A stretch of 64,000 nt of DNA, taken from positions 434,001-498,000 of the forward strand of contig JANBVO010000005.1 of the NCBI GenBank assembly GCA_030052745.1, given 5' to 3'. Below are positions 35,698 through 46,482 of this stretch, in pieces. The DNA comes from Pleurostoma richardsiae (lineage: Eukaryota > Ascomycota > Sordariomycetes > Calosphaeriales > Pleurostomataceae). The translations under genes were made by a program, and so were the position numbers. Positions within the stretch are counted from its first letter, which is position 1. Every line of letters starts with the position of its first letter. The notes beneath the pieces were generated by a model. The model saw nothing but the letters and a program-made list of their open reading frames with translations, made no database searches and was not told the origin of the DNA.

Positions 35698-37346
35698 GGC
35701 GGCTCTGCAGGCAAGGGCAGATGTGGCCGCGGCCCCGAACGCAGACCGGGAGCTCTCGGCGCAACAACGACCGGGAGCAAAGCCGTCTGCAGGAGGCGGA
35801 GGCGGCTGCGGAGAGAGCGGCGGCTCCTGCGGAAATACCGTCGCCGGCAGCGCGGGAGAGGGGATACCCCAGATGGAAACGCCAGCAGGCTTAGAGCCGC
35901 AACGCGTCGCGCCGAGAAGTACGAAGTGCTGGGTGGTATGGTTGGCGCGTGGTGGAGGCGGGCTGCGGTGATTGGTAGAGTTCTGGGCTGGAACTGGATC
36001 AGGCGGAGAAGGTGAAGAAAGAGCCCCGGGGATAGATCTGGGGGTGTATATGATGAAAACTGGACGATATTACGGCTCACTCCCGCGGTTAGCAAGCTGT
36101 TTATGAGGGCGGGTTTTGTGTTTAGACAGGTACGACTGGGAATAGAGATGAGATATACGCTCCATGGTACGACACACGATATGATGGGTTGTTGTGCGTG
36201 TCGCTTCACCCGTGTTCTTGCTGTTGGTGTCTTCGGCCCCCTTGGCCTCAGCCGCGTCGCGACACCCTCCCCGACCGCGTCACCACCACCACCACCAATT
36301 TTTTTCATCCGAACTCGACCTTCCCCTTATAGGTTCAAAAAGGGACCAAAAATCGCATCGGGGCAGGACCATCAGAAACACGCAATGCCATTAGACGTCC
36401 GTGGCCACGTTGAATCGTGCACACGTCCATCGAACTGGCTACCCATGAGGAAAAACTAGGACTTTTCCGGCCGCTGAAGGCCAAGGCGGTTCTTTTTGGC
36501 ACCTCCGTTCAACTCCCCCCCTTTACAACCTTTTTCTTTTCTTCTTTTTATATCTCTCTTCTCTTTAGTGATGGACTTATTCATGTCGTCGTTTACTTCT
36601 CACCTGTGCTACGTGACCAGGCCTTCCCCAGGTGTCACGGCTCCCTCAGCGCCTCATCTCGGCATGGTGAGCGGTTGTTGTTGGCCTCTCTGGAGCTATG
36701 ATGCTCTGGACGGTACCCTGCCCTTTCCACGCCCGCTATACATCTCTCGCTTGATATCAACCCTTATGCGGAGGAGAGAACGGTAGGACCTTCAAACACA
36801 AGACAGCATCAGGCCAAGAAAGACTTGAATTCCATCGGAAGTGGCGGTGCATCAATTGTTATCTGTCCCCTGCTCAACTCGGAATCCATTACGTCCAGAT
36901 GGACAACCAAAGGCAGTATTTCCCAAAAGCAAAAGTCTATATGCTCTGTCACATCAAATTCAGCACTGCGTATGCGGGTTTTCCGCCTCCCCCTCGGCGG
37001 GTGTGCTTTAGAACCTTCAACTTTTGACCCCTGAACGCCAGATAGTGCAATCGCAGAAACCTCCTTTCGCGTTATCCGCCATACCGTCTATACTGTTGCT
37101 CTTCCGTCTCATGTGAGCAGGAAACCGCCTAGTCTTATCAGAAAACCAAATACTCGAACTCGTCTGACATTGCAGAAGTAGCATAGAAGACCCAAGCCAC
37201 CAACCACTGAGCCCAGGAGGTAAATGTTCGAAATCTTGAAAAAGTCCAGTTCGAACGAGCCTGTTCGAAATATGCGAGTCGAGTCTCATGTGACTGAACG
37301 GCAACTGAGGCCCGCGTGGCCCGGCCAGGTTTGATATCCCATTCGC
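35698..37346. other. Convergent spacer between the EDEM-like gene and APRT
   Basis: The 3' regions of two converging genes, about 1.65 kb. It holds a short CAC-rich run near 36280-36297 and T/C-rich runs near 36520-36570. A 229-codon minus frame (35619-36308) overlaps the EDEM-like coding end and is basic and low-complexity, so it is not called. Confidence 0.5.
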
Positions 37347-38200
37347 TCAAGCCTCCTCGAGGAGGGTGACCACCGGGACGTCGCCAAGCTTGTCGCGTCC
37401 TTTCAGGAAGGGAATCTCGACAATGAAGAGGTAGCCAATCAGATTGCCTCCAAGTTGCTTCACAAGCTCTCCAGCAGCCGCGGCAGAGCCACCTATAACA
37501 AAAATTCGTTAGCCACGGTCGCTTTGACGTATAACACGCTTCCAGCCCGCCGAGACGACCGCAGGCACGTGAAAATGAGACTGCTGGCTGCAGGGGCGAA
37601 CCAAAAAAAGGGGACGGCAGGGAAAGCAGATGACAAACAACGCCATTTTGTCCTCTTACCTGTGGCAATGATGTCGTCGACGACCAGGACCTTCTGGCCA
37701 GGCTTGATGGAGCCTTCTTGCATCTGGAAGTAATCCGCGCCATATTCCTTCTCGTATTCAGCCGTGACGCAAGGGCCGGGCAGCTTGCCCCTCTTCCGGA
37801 CTGGGACGAAGCTTGCACCGAGACGCAGAGCGAGCGAAGGCCCGAACAGGAAACCACGGGCGTCGAGACCGACGACAACATCGGGCTTGATGGCCTTGTC
37901 GACGCCGCCGAATTGCTGAATCTGGAGTTCGAGGGAACGAAGGAGGGTGGCGTGGATGGCAGGGTCGAGGAACCATGGCATGATATCAATGAAGTTGATG
38001 CCCGGGATAGGGAAGTCGGGGAAGCGTCGCAGCGCATTGTAGAGGCTTATCTTTGTACGGGCGAGTTCGGAGGGGGAGGGGGAGGCGGCGGAGGGCTCTC
38101 GTCCCGAGGCATGGTCGGAGCTAAGCTGAGCAGCTGCGGTGGCAGAGGGCTGATCCAGACTGGCGGCCAGATTGGGGTCTGGTTCAGAGGTTGAGGTCAT
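37347..38200 (-). CDS. Adenine phosphoribosyltransferase (228 aa)
   Basis: Purine salvage enzyme: adenine plus PRPP gives AMP and pyrophosphate, in the cytosol. Exons are 38200-37660 and 37492-37347; the 167-bp intron (GTAAGA...ATAG) is phase 1 and falls inside the PRPP-binding loop, giving VLVVDDIIATG|GSAAAAGEL when spliced (about residues 171-187). The core is complete: YNALRRFPDFPIPGINFIDI, VVGLDARGFLFGPSLALRLG, FVPVRKRGKLPG and YEKEYGADYFQMQ. The end (VVTLLEEA) is close to the usual C-terminus. An N-terminal extension of about 48 residues, rich in S, A and P, precedes the fold. Such extensions are seen in filamentous fungi, and a start further in cannot be excluded because no in-frame ATG lies nearer than 38200. 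Confidence 0.96.
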
Positions 38201-38260
38201 GTTGGGGAAGAGGAAAGGGAGAGGGAGAGAGGAGGAGGCGCGGTAGAGAGAGAGGGTTTC
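38201..38260 (-). promoter_or_regulatory. Pyrimidine-rich tract directly upstream of APRT
   Basis: On the coding (minus) strand the 60 bases before the ATG are almost all C and T. Such CT-rich tracts sit at the transcription start of many expressed fungal genes. Confidence 0.5.
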
Positions 38261-39604
38261 GTATCTAAGAGAAATTTGTCGGTGGCCCCCGGCTCGCAGG
38301 CTGGATGGAGGGGCGTGCAGGCACGAAAGGGCTTGGGCGTAGGTGAGTAATAAGACTTGAGCGCCTTAAAAGTGTAGGAAGATTGTTGGGAGTAAGACAG
38401 GGGAAGAAAAGAAAAAGAATGGGTACCGTAGCAGCAGGTAGACAGCAGTCTCCGCAGTGCAGCAGCAGCAATAGCAGCAGCCAGCGAGAGACAAACGAGC
38501 AGGCAACCAGGCTTTCCGAGACGAGGAAGGGGGGGAAGAGGGAAAGACAGAAAACAGAAGAAAAAAAAGCAATGCCTAGCCCTTATCCAGGAGAAGAAGA
38601 AGGAAAGTCGAGGCTAGACTAAGGTAAGGTAAAAAAGGTACATTAGCAGCTTAGCAGGAGCGCGAGCGAGCGGGCGGGCGGGAGTGGAGTGGGACAGCAG
38701 GGTTTAGTCGGACGGTGTGCACCGAGTAGAGAAGGTCCACAGCAGGTAGCAAGACGGCGAGACATGGCCAGTAGGAGTGTCGGGAAGAGGATGAAGAAAG
38801 AGGAGAAGGATGACAGTACGTTGCCATCCTCATGCCACGGTGGCAGCCGTTTGATACTGATGGAGACGAGGGCGCGCCTTGGATCGGCCAACGAGAGGGG
38901 GTTCCGACGTGCCTCACTTACCTCGCGCCGTCCGTACGCTGTACACGGCCTGTCAGCCAGCCAATACCCAGGGCGCCTACATCACTAGTAGTATAACAAT
39001 GTGCGTGCATGCAAGGTGAGCCTCTCTCAGGGCTCTTGTGAACTATCGGAGCCGGGTCGAGACGCGGGTAGTCGAAAGGCCCAGAAGTGAGAAGAGTCAT
39101 CCAAGTTAGATAACGAAAAGAAAAGGCTTATCAAAAAGCCCATGCCCCTCCCCCTCCTTTTCCCATTCTCATTCTTGCCTGCCCGCCCTCCCCTCTTGAC
39201 GGACCTGGCCTGGCCCGTGCTGCTTGCCTCGGGTGCGACAAACACTGTCGTCTTCGGGCCAGAGCACCAGAGAATCGTAGCATCGTGGCATAGATGTCAC
39301 AGATCCCGCAGAATCAGGCGGTCAGGAGAGATGACGATAGTAATAGCAAATGGTAAGCTCTGGCTGGCGCAGGTGGGATGGAGGTTGAAGAGCAGAGAAA
39401 ATTGCTGCGAAAACCCCCGCCAACCCCACCATGCCGCTATGCCGCCGAGATGCGCTACCACCAAGTATAGATTGCGCCACTTTCCCCAAAGAGGGGCCGG
39501 CGAGGTACGTACCCGTCCGGTACCTCTGTGAAACGTTCGTGAATTTCACGTCGCCCTGCCCTGCGGCACTATAGTACTGAGGTACCTGAGGTAGATAGAG
39601 GCCA

Positions 39605-39640
39605 AGGTACCTGTAGCTTAGCTGTAGCTGTAGCTGTAGC
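39605..39640. repeat. Short hexanucleotide repeat (AGCTGT)n
   Basis: Four to five consecutive AGCTGT units (TTAGCTGTAGCTGT...), flanked by GGTACC motifs. A minor simple repeat with no visible role. Confidence 0.8.
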
Positions 39641-40677
39641 TGTAGGTGGTGCTCCCTTGGTATGACAGCGCATTGCCCCAAGATGCCTCGGCCAAGTCGT
39701 CATTCGGGCCCAGGCAGACTCACCGCGATGGTTGCATCGGCGTTGAGGGAGGGTTCGGGTCGCAATGCCTTGGCTATCAAGGCAAGGCAGGTAAGTTGGA
39801 TACGGTAGGGAGTCAGTCAGTCCACGGAGCCCATACCTGTAACCCTTTGAGGTTTTGGGCTCCTGGCCCCCAGCCAGCCAGAACCCCTCTGTCCACTTGC
39901 GCGTCTGCGACGCTGCTAGCATGTCCGTCTAGTGCACATTTGCCTACCTATCTACCTAGTAGTTAGTCTTAGTTGTGAGCGCAGGACAGAGTGTGAGCAG
40001 GGGCTTCTGCATGCATCATGTCGGGCAATGCAAGGCGACTCGGTCTCCGTGGGTGCAAGTCGACGAGTGAGTATGTTTCACGTACGGACCATTATCTGCA
40101 TATCTGCGCAGGTGGTGACTCTAATCGGACAACACATCACCCCTCCAGGTGCTTCCGTGATCCCAGCCCTGCTTTCCCTAGACGTGTGAGCTTCCTTACC
40201 TTAGGTAAGTACCGTACAGTACGTGGAAGTTGTCAAAACGGCACCTTGAAGGACGAAAGGGTCGGAGCAGGACCGGCCGGGAGTTTCCGATGAACAACGC
40301 ACTCGGGCCGCCTTTCCATTCCATAACAGCCCATCGTCTTCGCCGTGTACCTCTAATAGGCGAGGGAGGTACTTTACCCATATCTGATTGTGTTCACCGT
40401 ACAGAGCAAGCACGACATGAGGCAGGATATAGCGGGCTTCACGGACCTGGACGTGCAGGTTGAACCATTGGCAACCCGTGCAAGAGGCGCGATCTGAGGT
40501 ACCTGGGCAAGGTACGTACTTTGCCTTGCATTCTGGTAGACCAGAGGAAATCGGTCGATGTACCGCTATTACCATATTGGGAAACTTCAGGTGCATCCCG
40601 GGAGTTGTCTGCCCTTCTAGAATAAAAGAAGAAACGACGGAAATGCGTGAGCCTTCGTAACCGCGTAGCCCGGTCTC

Positions 40678-40706
40678 GACTGATTGACTGACTGACTGAT
40701 TGACAG
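40678..40706. repeat. Short (TGAC/TGAT)n repeat
   Basis: Tetranucleotide units GACTGATTGACTGACTGACTG and on, about seven units with point variation. A minor simple repeat. Confidence 0.7.
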
Positions 40707-43697
40707 ACCGCATCAGAGTTCACCAGATCTCTCTCCCTTCTCTGTTGCATCGCCCCCCACCTCCCCTCCCTCCTCTCACGTAACGCCGCAAAAGAATATG
40801 TGTCTCTCATCACAAGCCGGTCGTCCACCGAAGATGATGGTTGAGTCAGTGCGGTCGTCCGACTGGCCCATCGGGTGGCCGCCAATGTGGACTTTGTTTC
40901 CTTGCTTTCGATACATGACTAGCCTATCAGCAGCAGCTTCGTTGACTCTTCCCACGATAGCGATTGCGGCGTCGACCAAGGCACTCCTCGTCCATTTCCA
41001 GAGAGGCACGCAAGATCATGCTACCTATTGTTGCCTGCTCACTGCATCACAAACCCAAACAACATCATCATCGCACCATTCAGCATCATTCTCCCGTATT
41101 CTCCTACCCGAATCAGGTTTAGAAACCAAGCCAAGATGCGTTTGAGCATGTTATAGATACTCCAAGGAGTATGCAGCCGCTTGGTTCCGGCATGTGCATC
41201 TAGGCCGAACCAGATACTGGCACTGTCTCGCGGGAAAATATCATTCAGCATGCAAGTGCGTGCAGACTGTACAGATACCGTAGGAGAGGCGCCGTACTCC
41301 AAAGTCCCTACCTAAACTTCGTATCCCTAGAATACTTGCAGTTCTCGAGCTCGAATCTCGCGTCTTGTCAAGTTTTCTGTTTTTTTATCTTTCCACCGAT
41401 TGATGTCGGCCCCTTCTTGCCTTTCCTCCTCGCAGGCAAATCAATAAATAGATCGTGTCTACCAGTGAAGTTGAATGTTATGTTGCTCTGAATTCTCCGT
41501 CAGTTGCTACTTATCGTTATCTACTTCGCTGTGTCTAGAGTAGATAAGAATGTCTTCGCTAGACGTGATAGCTTTCACACCATCACAGCTCTCTGGCCAA
41601 AGAGCTCAGGCGCGGCACTATTTTTCATTTCCCCGGGATAAGCAGCCCGATACCGCAGGCTCAACACGCACCCCTGGCTTCAGCTGCCTCCATCAGCACC
41701 TAGCTGATGACTGGGCGTTGTGGCGGCGACGGCTGAAGTTCTTTGGCTTGCGAGAGGTTGCGGACCCGTGGAACTGCTAGACTGCATCAGTCCCTGGAAC
41801 TCCTCCACCGTCTCCTAAAGCAGGCAATGGATAATTCCCAATGCAAGCTGCTGTCCACACAAATTCTTCTCCCATTGAAATACATTGCTCCAGGTTCGGC
41901 CCTCCCGACTATCTGGTCACAACATCCGAGCCAGTCATGCTCCACCGGCCCGTAGGCGGTGTGGCGCCAGGGTCGTCGTCCGGCCCTGAAAACGTTATCA
42001 CGATCAGGACTGCTGTTGATGCATCTGATAACGACAGTCGAAAGAGTCCGGCCATGGCGATCTCCTCCTCTGGCTAGGAGCGCAAATTAACCGCACGCGT
42101 ATCTCACAAGTACAACGTGTCCACGGACCCCCGCTGGATTGTCCGTAGGTTATGCCGAAAGGCGGCATCCTATGTATAATTCATTTACTCCTACTCCCTC
42201 GCCTCTATCATCTGTTTCTCGGGCGGACAGGCCGAGAGGGTCCCTGCCCTTGTGCTGACGTGCAGGCTTGCTCGAGCCTCTCGCAGTCAGACCGTCAGAC
42301 CAGCGACCTCCCAAGACAGAGAGTATGGAAGTCAGCCGTCCATTCCGCACTGTAAGACTTTGGCACCATTGGACCGTGAAAGATGACATCAAATCGGGTT
42401 GAAATTCCTCACAAGCCTTCCAAGACCGGTCAGTGCATGGTGGACGCTGTGCGACACCAAGGGCACAAGATCTTCTGCATTAGTGCTCCGTTAACGTCCC
42501 GAAAGCATTACCGTATGCCTTGTCTCGCAGCAACGGTACCGACTAGCATAAGCCCAGAGTGAGGGTATTTCCTCCTTTGTCAATAGCTGGTGACCAGGCC
42601 TGCTTGGCCACCAACGAGGAATGCGAATAATGCTGCATGGCGTATCCTCACCGCTAGTTGGACAGTCCAAGAGCCATTGGCCGCGCGAGTGAAGAACCGG
42701 CTTGGAGATTCCTTCGGCTCCGTAGCGGATCGTAAGGGCAGACATGCTAATCCCTCCCGAGTTACACGTAGTCGGTGTTTGGAGCGTCGCCTAAACTAGG
42801 CCGGAGGCTACTGCGAGCGGCTTCGGGACTTGTATCCCCTACTAAAGCCTCTTATCGAGTTCAGCGGGAAACCGGTAGACGTTGGCCGGCCGAGTCGCGG
42901 CGTATGCTATCAATGCACACTTGCATCGAGAACGAGCGAACGAGGGACCACGGGTGTGTAAGCGGCTGGCTTTATGCGCCCGGGACCGTCCCCGCGACCG
43001 GGTCGACACAGGAGTGCAGGACAACATATGCGGCTGGCCGGATAAGAAGGGGAGTGCAATATCCTGAGATATGACACCGACCTCCTTCCCTAATGCGCCT
43101 GCTGTCATTGGTTGAGGCGGGTAGAAACCGTTGCATAACCGGTTCGCTGGCACTTAAGTACCCAGTGGAAGGATAGCGAGACGCTGGGCTTGCGCGTAGT
43201 CGGCTGGGCGAGAACAAGCTGCAGTCGCCCGCCCTTCGTCAAGACACTTGGCGAGCCTCCAGAGTCGACTACGACAGAGGCGTCTACACTACAGCGACAA
43301 CGTCAGAGAGTTATCAGCAAGGACCCCACAAGCTCCTCTGATAGTCCCACGGCAGATTAGTTATAGACAACTTCTCTCTTTCATTAGTCTGTATCTCCTT
43401 TAGGGGTATCATCCTACTGTCCTCAGTAACCGTCTAAAGTTAAAACGCAAGATCGCAATGCCAGCCACCTCCGAGCCCAAGCCTGAGCCCAGGCTTATCT
43501 GCTTCCACGCAGGGGTAACCTGCTCGAATATTAATCTTGATCGCCTCGGACCCAATTGTCCTTCTCATCGTTTCAGTATGACCTTAGACCACTACGGCCT
43601 CTATGTCGTCACTCTACTTGAGTGACAGAGAGTATAACATGCCTCCCATGTGAACCTTCTGCGCCACTCGTCCCGCGCTAGCATCTCCTCCTCATCC

Positions 43698-45840
43698 TCA
43701 CCGAAACTGCAGCCGGACGATGGAGAACAGCATGTTCTGCAGCACGTGCAGCATGACGGCCACGCTGGTGGGTAGCAGCTCGGGCCACACGGCGAGGTCG
43801 AGGCGGCCCTCGGTGACGACGTTGACGCCATAGATCCAGCGGATCAGGCCGGCGACGATGAAGCTGGCGGCCATCTCGCACGCCCAGGTGACGGTCGAGG
43901 CGTTGAAGGTCAGGCGGAACGTGTACTCGTTGGGGTCGCTCTCCGAGACGTCCTCGAAGGCGAAGTAGGGGTAGACGTCGCGGTTGGCGCCGAAGTGCAG
44001 CACGACCACGGAGCCCAGGAAGGCGAGCATGCTGGCGTTCTCGGCGAGGAAGCGGATGAAGACGTTGCGCACGCCGACCTTCTGCCAGGCCGGGTAGGAC
44101 TGCGACGTCAGGTGCAGGGCGGCGAGGACCCGGTGCAGCGGCGCGGAGAGCAGGACCGGGGTCAGGATGATGAGCGTGCTGGAGGAGAGGACCTGCAGGA
44201 CGACGAACTGCGAGGGCGAGCGGAGGCGCGCGTACAGGGCGCGGACGTAGGTCTGGTAGGTGAGCATGAAGTATCTGCACTCATGTTAGTGGACCGGTGG
44301 CCGGATTCACACAGCTAAGGCTGTGGCCAGAAGGGAGATGGGGGAAGCAAACTGACAGCTTGAATATCCAGCTCAGGGGGTAGCTACCGACCCGCTCGCC
44401 CTCGTTGCCGCCCAGTATCCATCCCGTGAGGGCGTCGAGCAGGAACACCGTCGAGATCCATCCGTAGACGTAGACGATGGTCTCGAGGTTGTTGTGGGGA
44501 AGCGTCCGCAGGTAGATCTCGGCGTACGCCTCTCCTATCGTGTACGTCATGAGGCCGATGAAGAGCGCGAGGCAGAACCAGATGAAGCGCACGAAGCTGG
44601 CCGGCAGCCAGCGCCGCCGCAGCCGCACGGGTAGCGACGGCCGAGGGGAGTCGGCCACCCGCAGCAGGACGTCCGGGTCGTCGGCGTCGAAGTTGGCGGC
44701 GACGCCCTGCCTCCGTCGGCCCTCGCGCCGGCTGATGGTGTCGGGCTCGCCGGTCCACCAGGACGAGGTGAAGATGCGCTGCGTCTCGGAGAGTGAGTGG
44801 CGCAGGCTCAGGTGCCGCTCGTTGGTCATGAGGATGCAGAACGCGATGGCGACAGGCATGGCCATGATTATGAAGGTCCAGGTGATCCACGCCGTGTTGT
44901 GGACGGTGAGGAAGCGGGTCTCCGGGATGAGATAGATCGGGAGAGGTGCTGCGATGGACAGCACGGCTATGAAACCGACTGTCAGGGGAAACCCGAGGGA
45001 AGAGGGCCACCTGTGAGCCGCTTTGTTAGCATGGCAGTCTCTCCCATCTGTCCAGGCGGGACACATACCAGTTCAGGCTGTAGATATTAAAGACCTTGGT
45101 GATCCATATCAAAGCGGTAAGGTTGTAGAATCCGTAGTAGACGAAGAGAAAAAACCAGAAGTTGACCTGCACTCGCGCCTCTCCGTGACCAGGAGTCTTG
45201 CGCCTCTGCCCCGGACTGGTCGCAGGGTTGCCGGGGTCCACGCCGTCGTCCGGCAAAGGGTACTGTGGGAACGGAATGGCGCACCACGCAACGGCCTGGA
45301 GAGTAGCCATCTCTGTCAGCATACCAATCTTCCTTCACGGCCAACACACAAGACTGCGCATCAAGAAAGGAGGCTCCTTACCAGCGCCGCCGGCAACACG
45401 ACCAGCACGAACCACCTGCTCCACCATTTGTCCACGACTCTCTTGACGGCGCCTTGCTTCGGAGTCACCCACAGGTCTCCCATTCTCTTTGTCCATCGGT
45501 GCGCCCACCGGGCCAGCTTACTCTTCCCCTCTCCATCTTGGGTGTCTCCGGCGCACTCCCCGTCCTCCTCGTCATCGTCCTCGTCTCCATCCAGCTCCGT
45601 CGCCAGGAGCACCGCTCCGTACCCGACATGCACGCTGCCGCCCCAGCCTCCCCGGCCGCCGGCCCGCGAGAGCAGCCCAAGCTGGCCGCGGTTTGTCGTC
45701 GGGGCGGGCCCGCCGCCGCCGCCGAAGCCGCCCCAGCGCGGGACGGCGCGGAAGCGCCCGAGGAGGGGAGACGCGTCGTTGGCCGGGTTGTAGCGCGGGT
45801 GGGTCTCGGTGCCTTGGTCGAAGGAGAAGAAGGGGGGCAT
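43698..45840 (-). CDS. Multi-pass membrane protein, unknown function (643 aa, four exons)
   Basis: I do not recognise the family. Exons are 45840-45382, 45310-45069, 45010-44357 and 44274-43698. Phases 0, 2 and 2 agree, and every junction restores a smooth sequence (VVLPAAL|MATLQAVAW, YSLNW|WPSSLGF, IFKL|YFMLTYQ). The first exon encodes a soluble segment of about 130 residues: glycine-rich, then acidic (DGDEDDDEEDGE), then basic before the first helix. About ten hydrophobic helices follow, including FWFFLFVYYGFYNLTALIWI, LTVGFIAVLSIAAPLPIYLI, WTFIIMAMPVAIAFCIL and FIWFCLALFIGLMTYTIG. A hydrophilic loop of about 80 residues rich in Arg lies mid-protein. Third intron donor GTCAGT is non-standard but usable. 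Joined phases and helix content make the gene real with good confidence; transporter, enzyme or scaffold roles are all open. Confidence 0.8.
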
Positions 45841-46482
45841 CCTTTGTCTTTGTCTCGTCGAGGGCCGTCGAGGGCGACGTCCTCTCTTTCCTTCGTCCTT
45901 CTTTTTCTTCGGCTCCGGCGAACGAGCTGTCAGCGCGACATTTTTTCCTGCCGGTGTTTGGCTTGGGCTTTTTTTTGGCTTGCCGAGATAAGACGTGCCA
46001 GATTAAAATCGGACTGATTGTCCGGGGGGAGTGGGAGACCGGCCGCATTTAGCGCGGTTTGCGTCTGACAGGACCCCTGATCTGGGTTGGTGTCGCCCGA
46101 AACTCCACTGAAGGTCAGGGGAGCTTGGGGCGGGCTACGTCACCTGCGGTCGCGTCCGGGCATGTGATCGCTTCCTGCAGAGCTCGAGACATGGGTGGTG
46201 GCACTTGACGTACCCAGGTCGGTATGCAGCTACGGTATGGCAGAAGAAGGGCAGCGGCGACGTCTACATGCCAGTGTCCATGGCCGTGATCGTCAATGGC
46301 CATGGACAAAGCGAAGCGCCTTTTATTCAACACGAAACCTCAGTGTAGAGTTGTCGAACCCTCGTCCGTCACGGCTCGAACTTTAGATATATAGCCAACT
46401 CCAACTCCAGACTACCCGTTTGTGCGTATAACATGCCATCACCATGGCCGCTTGACCTCCGTCCCCCCTTTTATTTTTATGG
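45841..46482. other. Spacer between Pex2 3' end and the membrane-protein gene
   Basis: A 642-bp stretch carrying the Pex2 3' end and the promoter of the membrane-protein gene, both minus strand. It contains the hairpin listed separately. No gene is seen. Confidence 0.5.
46275..46308. repeat. Perfect 11-bp inverted repeat (hairpin)
   Basis: TGTCCATGGCC at 46275-46285 and its exact complement GGCCATGGACA at 46298-46308 are separated by 12 bases. It lies about 175 bp past the Pex2 stop codon on that gene's strand, so it may sit in or just after its 3' UTR. Confidence 0.75.

Larger units (their letters stand above)
38261..43697. other. Intergenic, no supported gene
   Basis: About 5.4 kb. Recurrent GGTACC, CCTTAGG and TAGGTA motifs lie near 39585-39625, 39940-39965, 40190-40225 and 40495-40520. 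Frames of up to 170 codons (40201-40713 minus; 40439-40885 minus) overlap in several frames and look random. The first few hundred bases are the APRT promoter. No transposon motif is seen. Confidence 0.5.

Noticed and set aside
35619-36308. 229-codon minus-strand frame
   Set aside because: Partly antisense to the EDEM-like gene, basic low-complexity composition, no motif.
37138-38037. 299-codon minus frame over APRT
   Set aside because: Out of frame with the APRT motifs; the spliced APRT frame is fully conserved.
40201-40885. Overlapping 148- to 170-codon minus frames
   Set aside because: Several frames are open at once over the same DNA and none has a recognisable feature.
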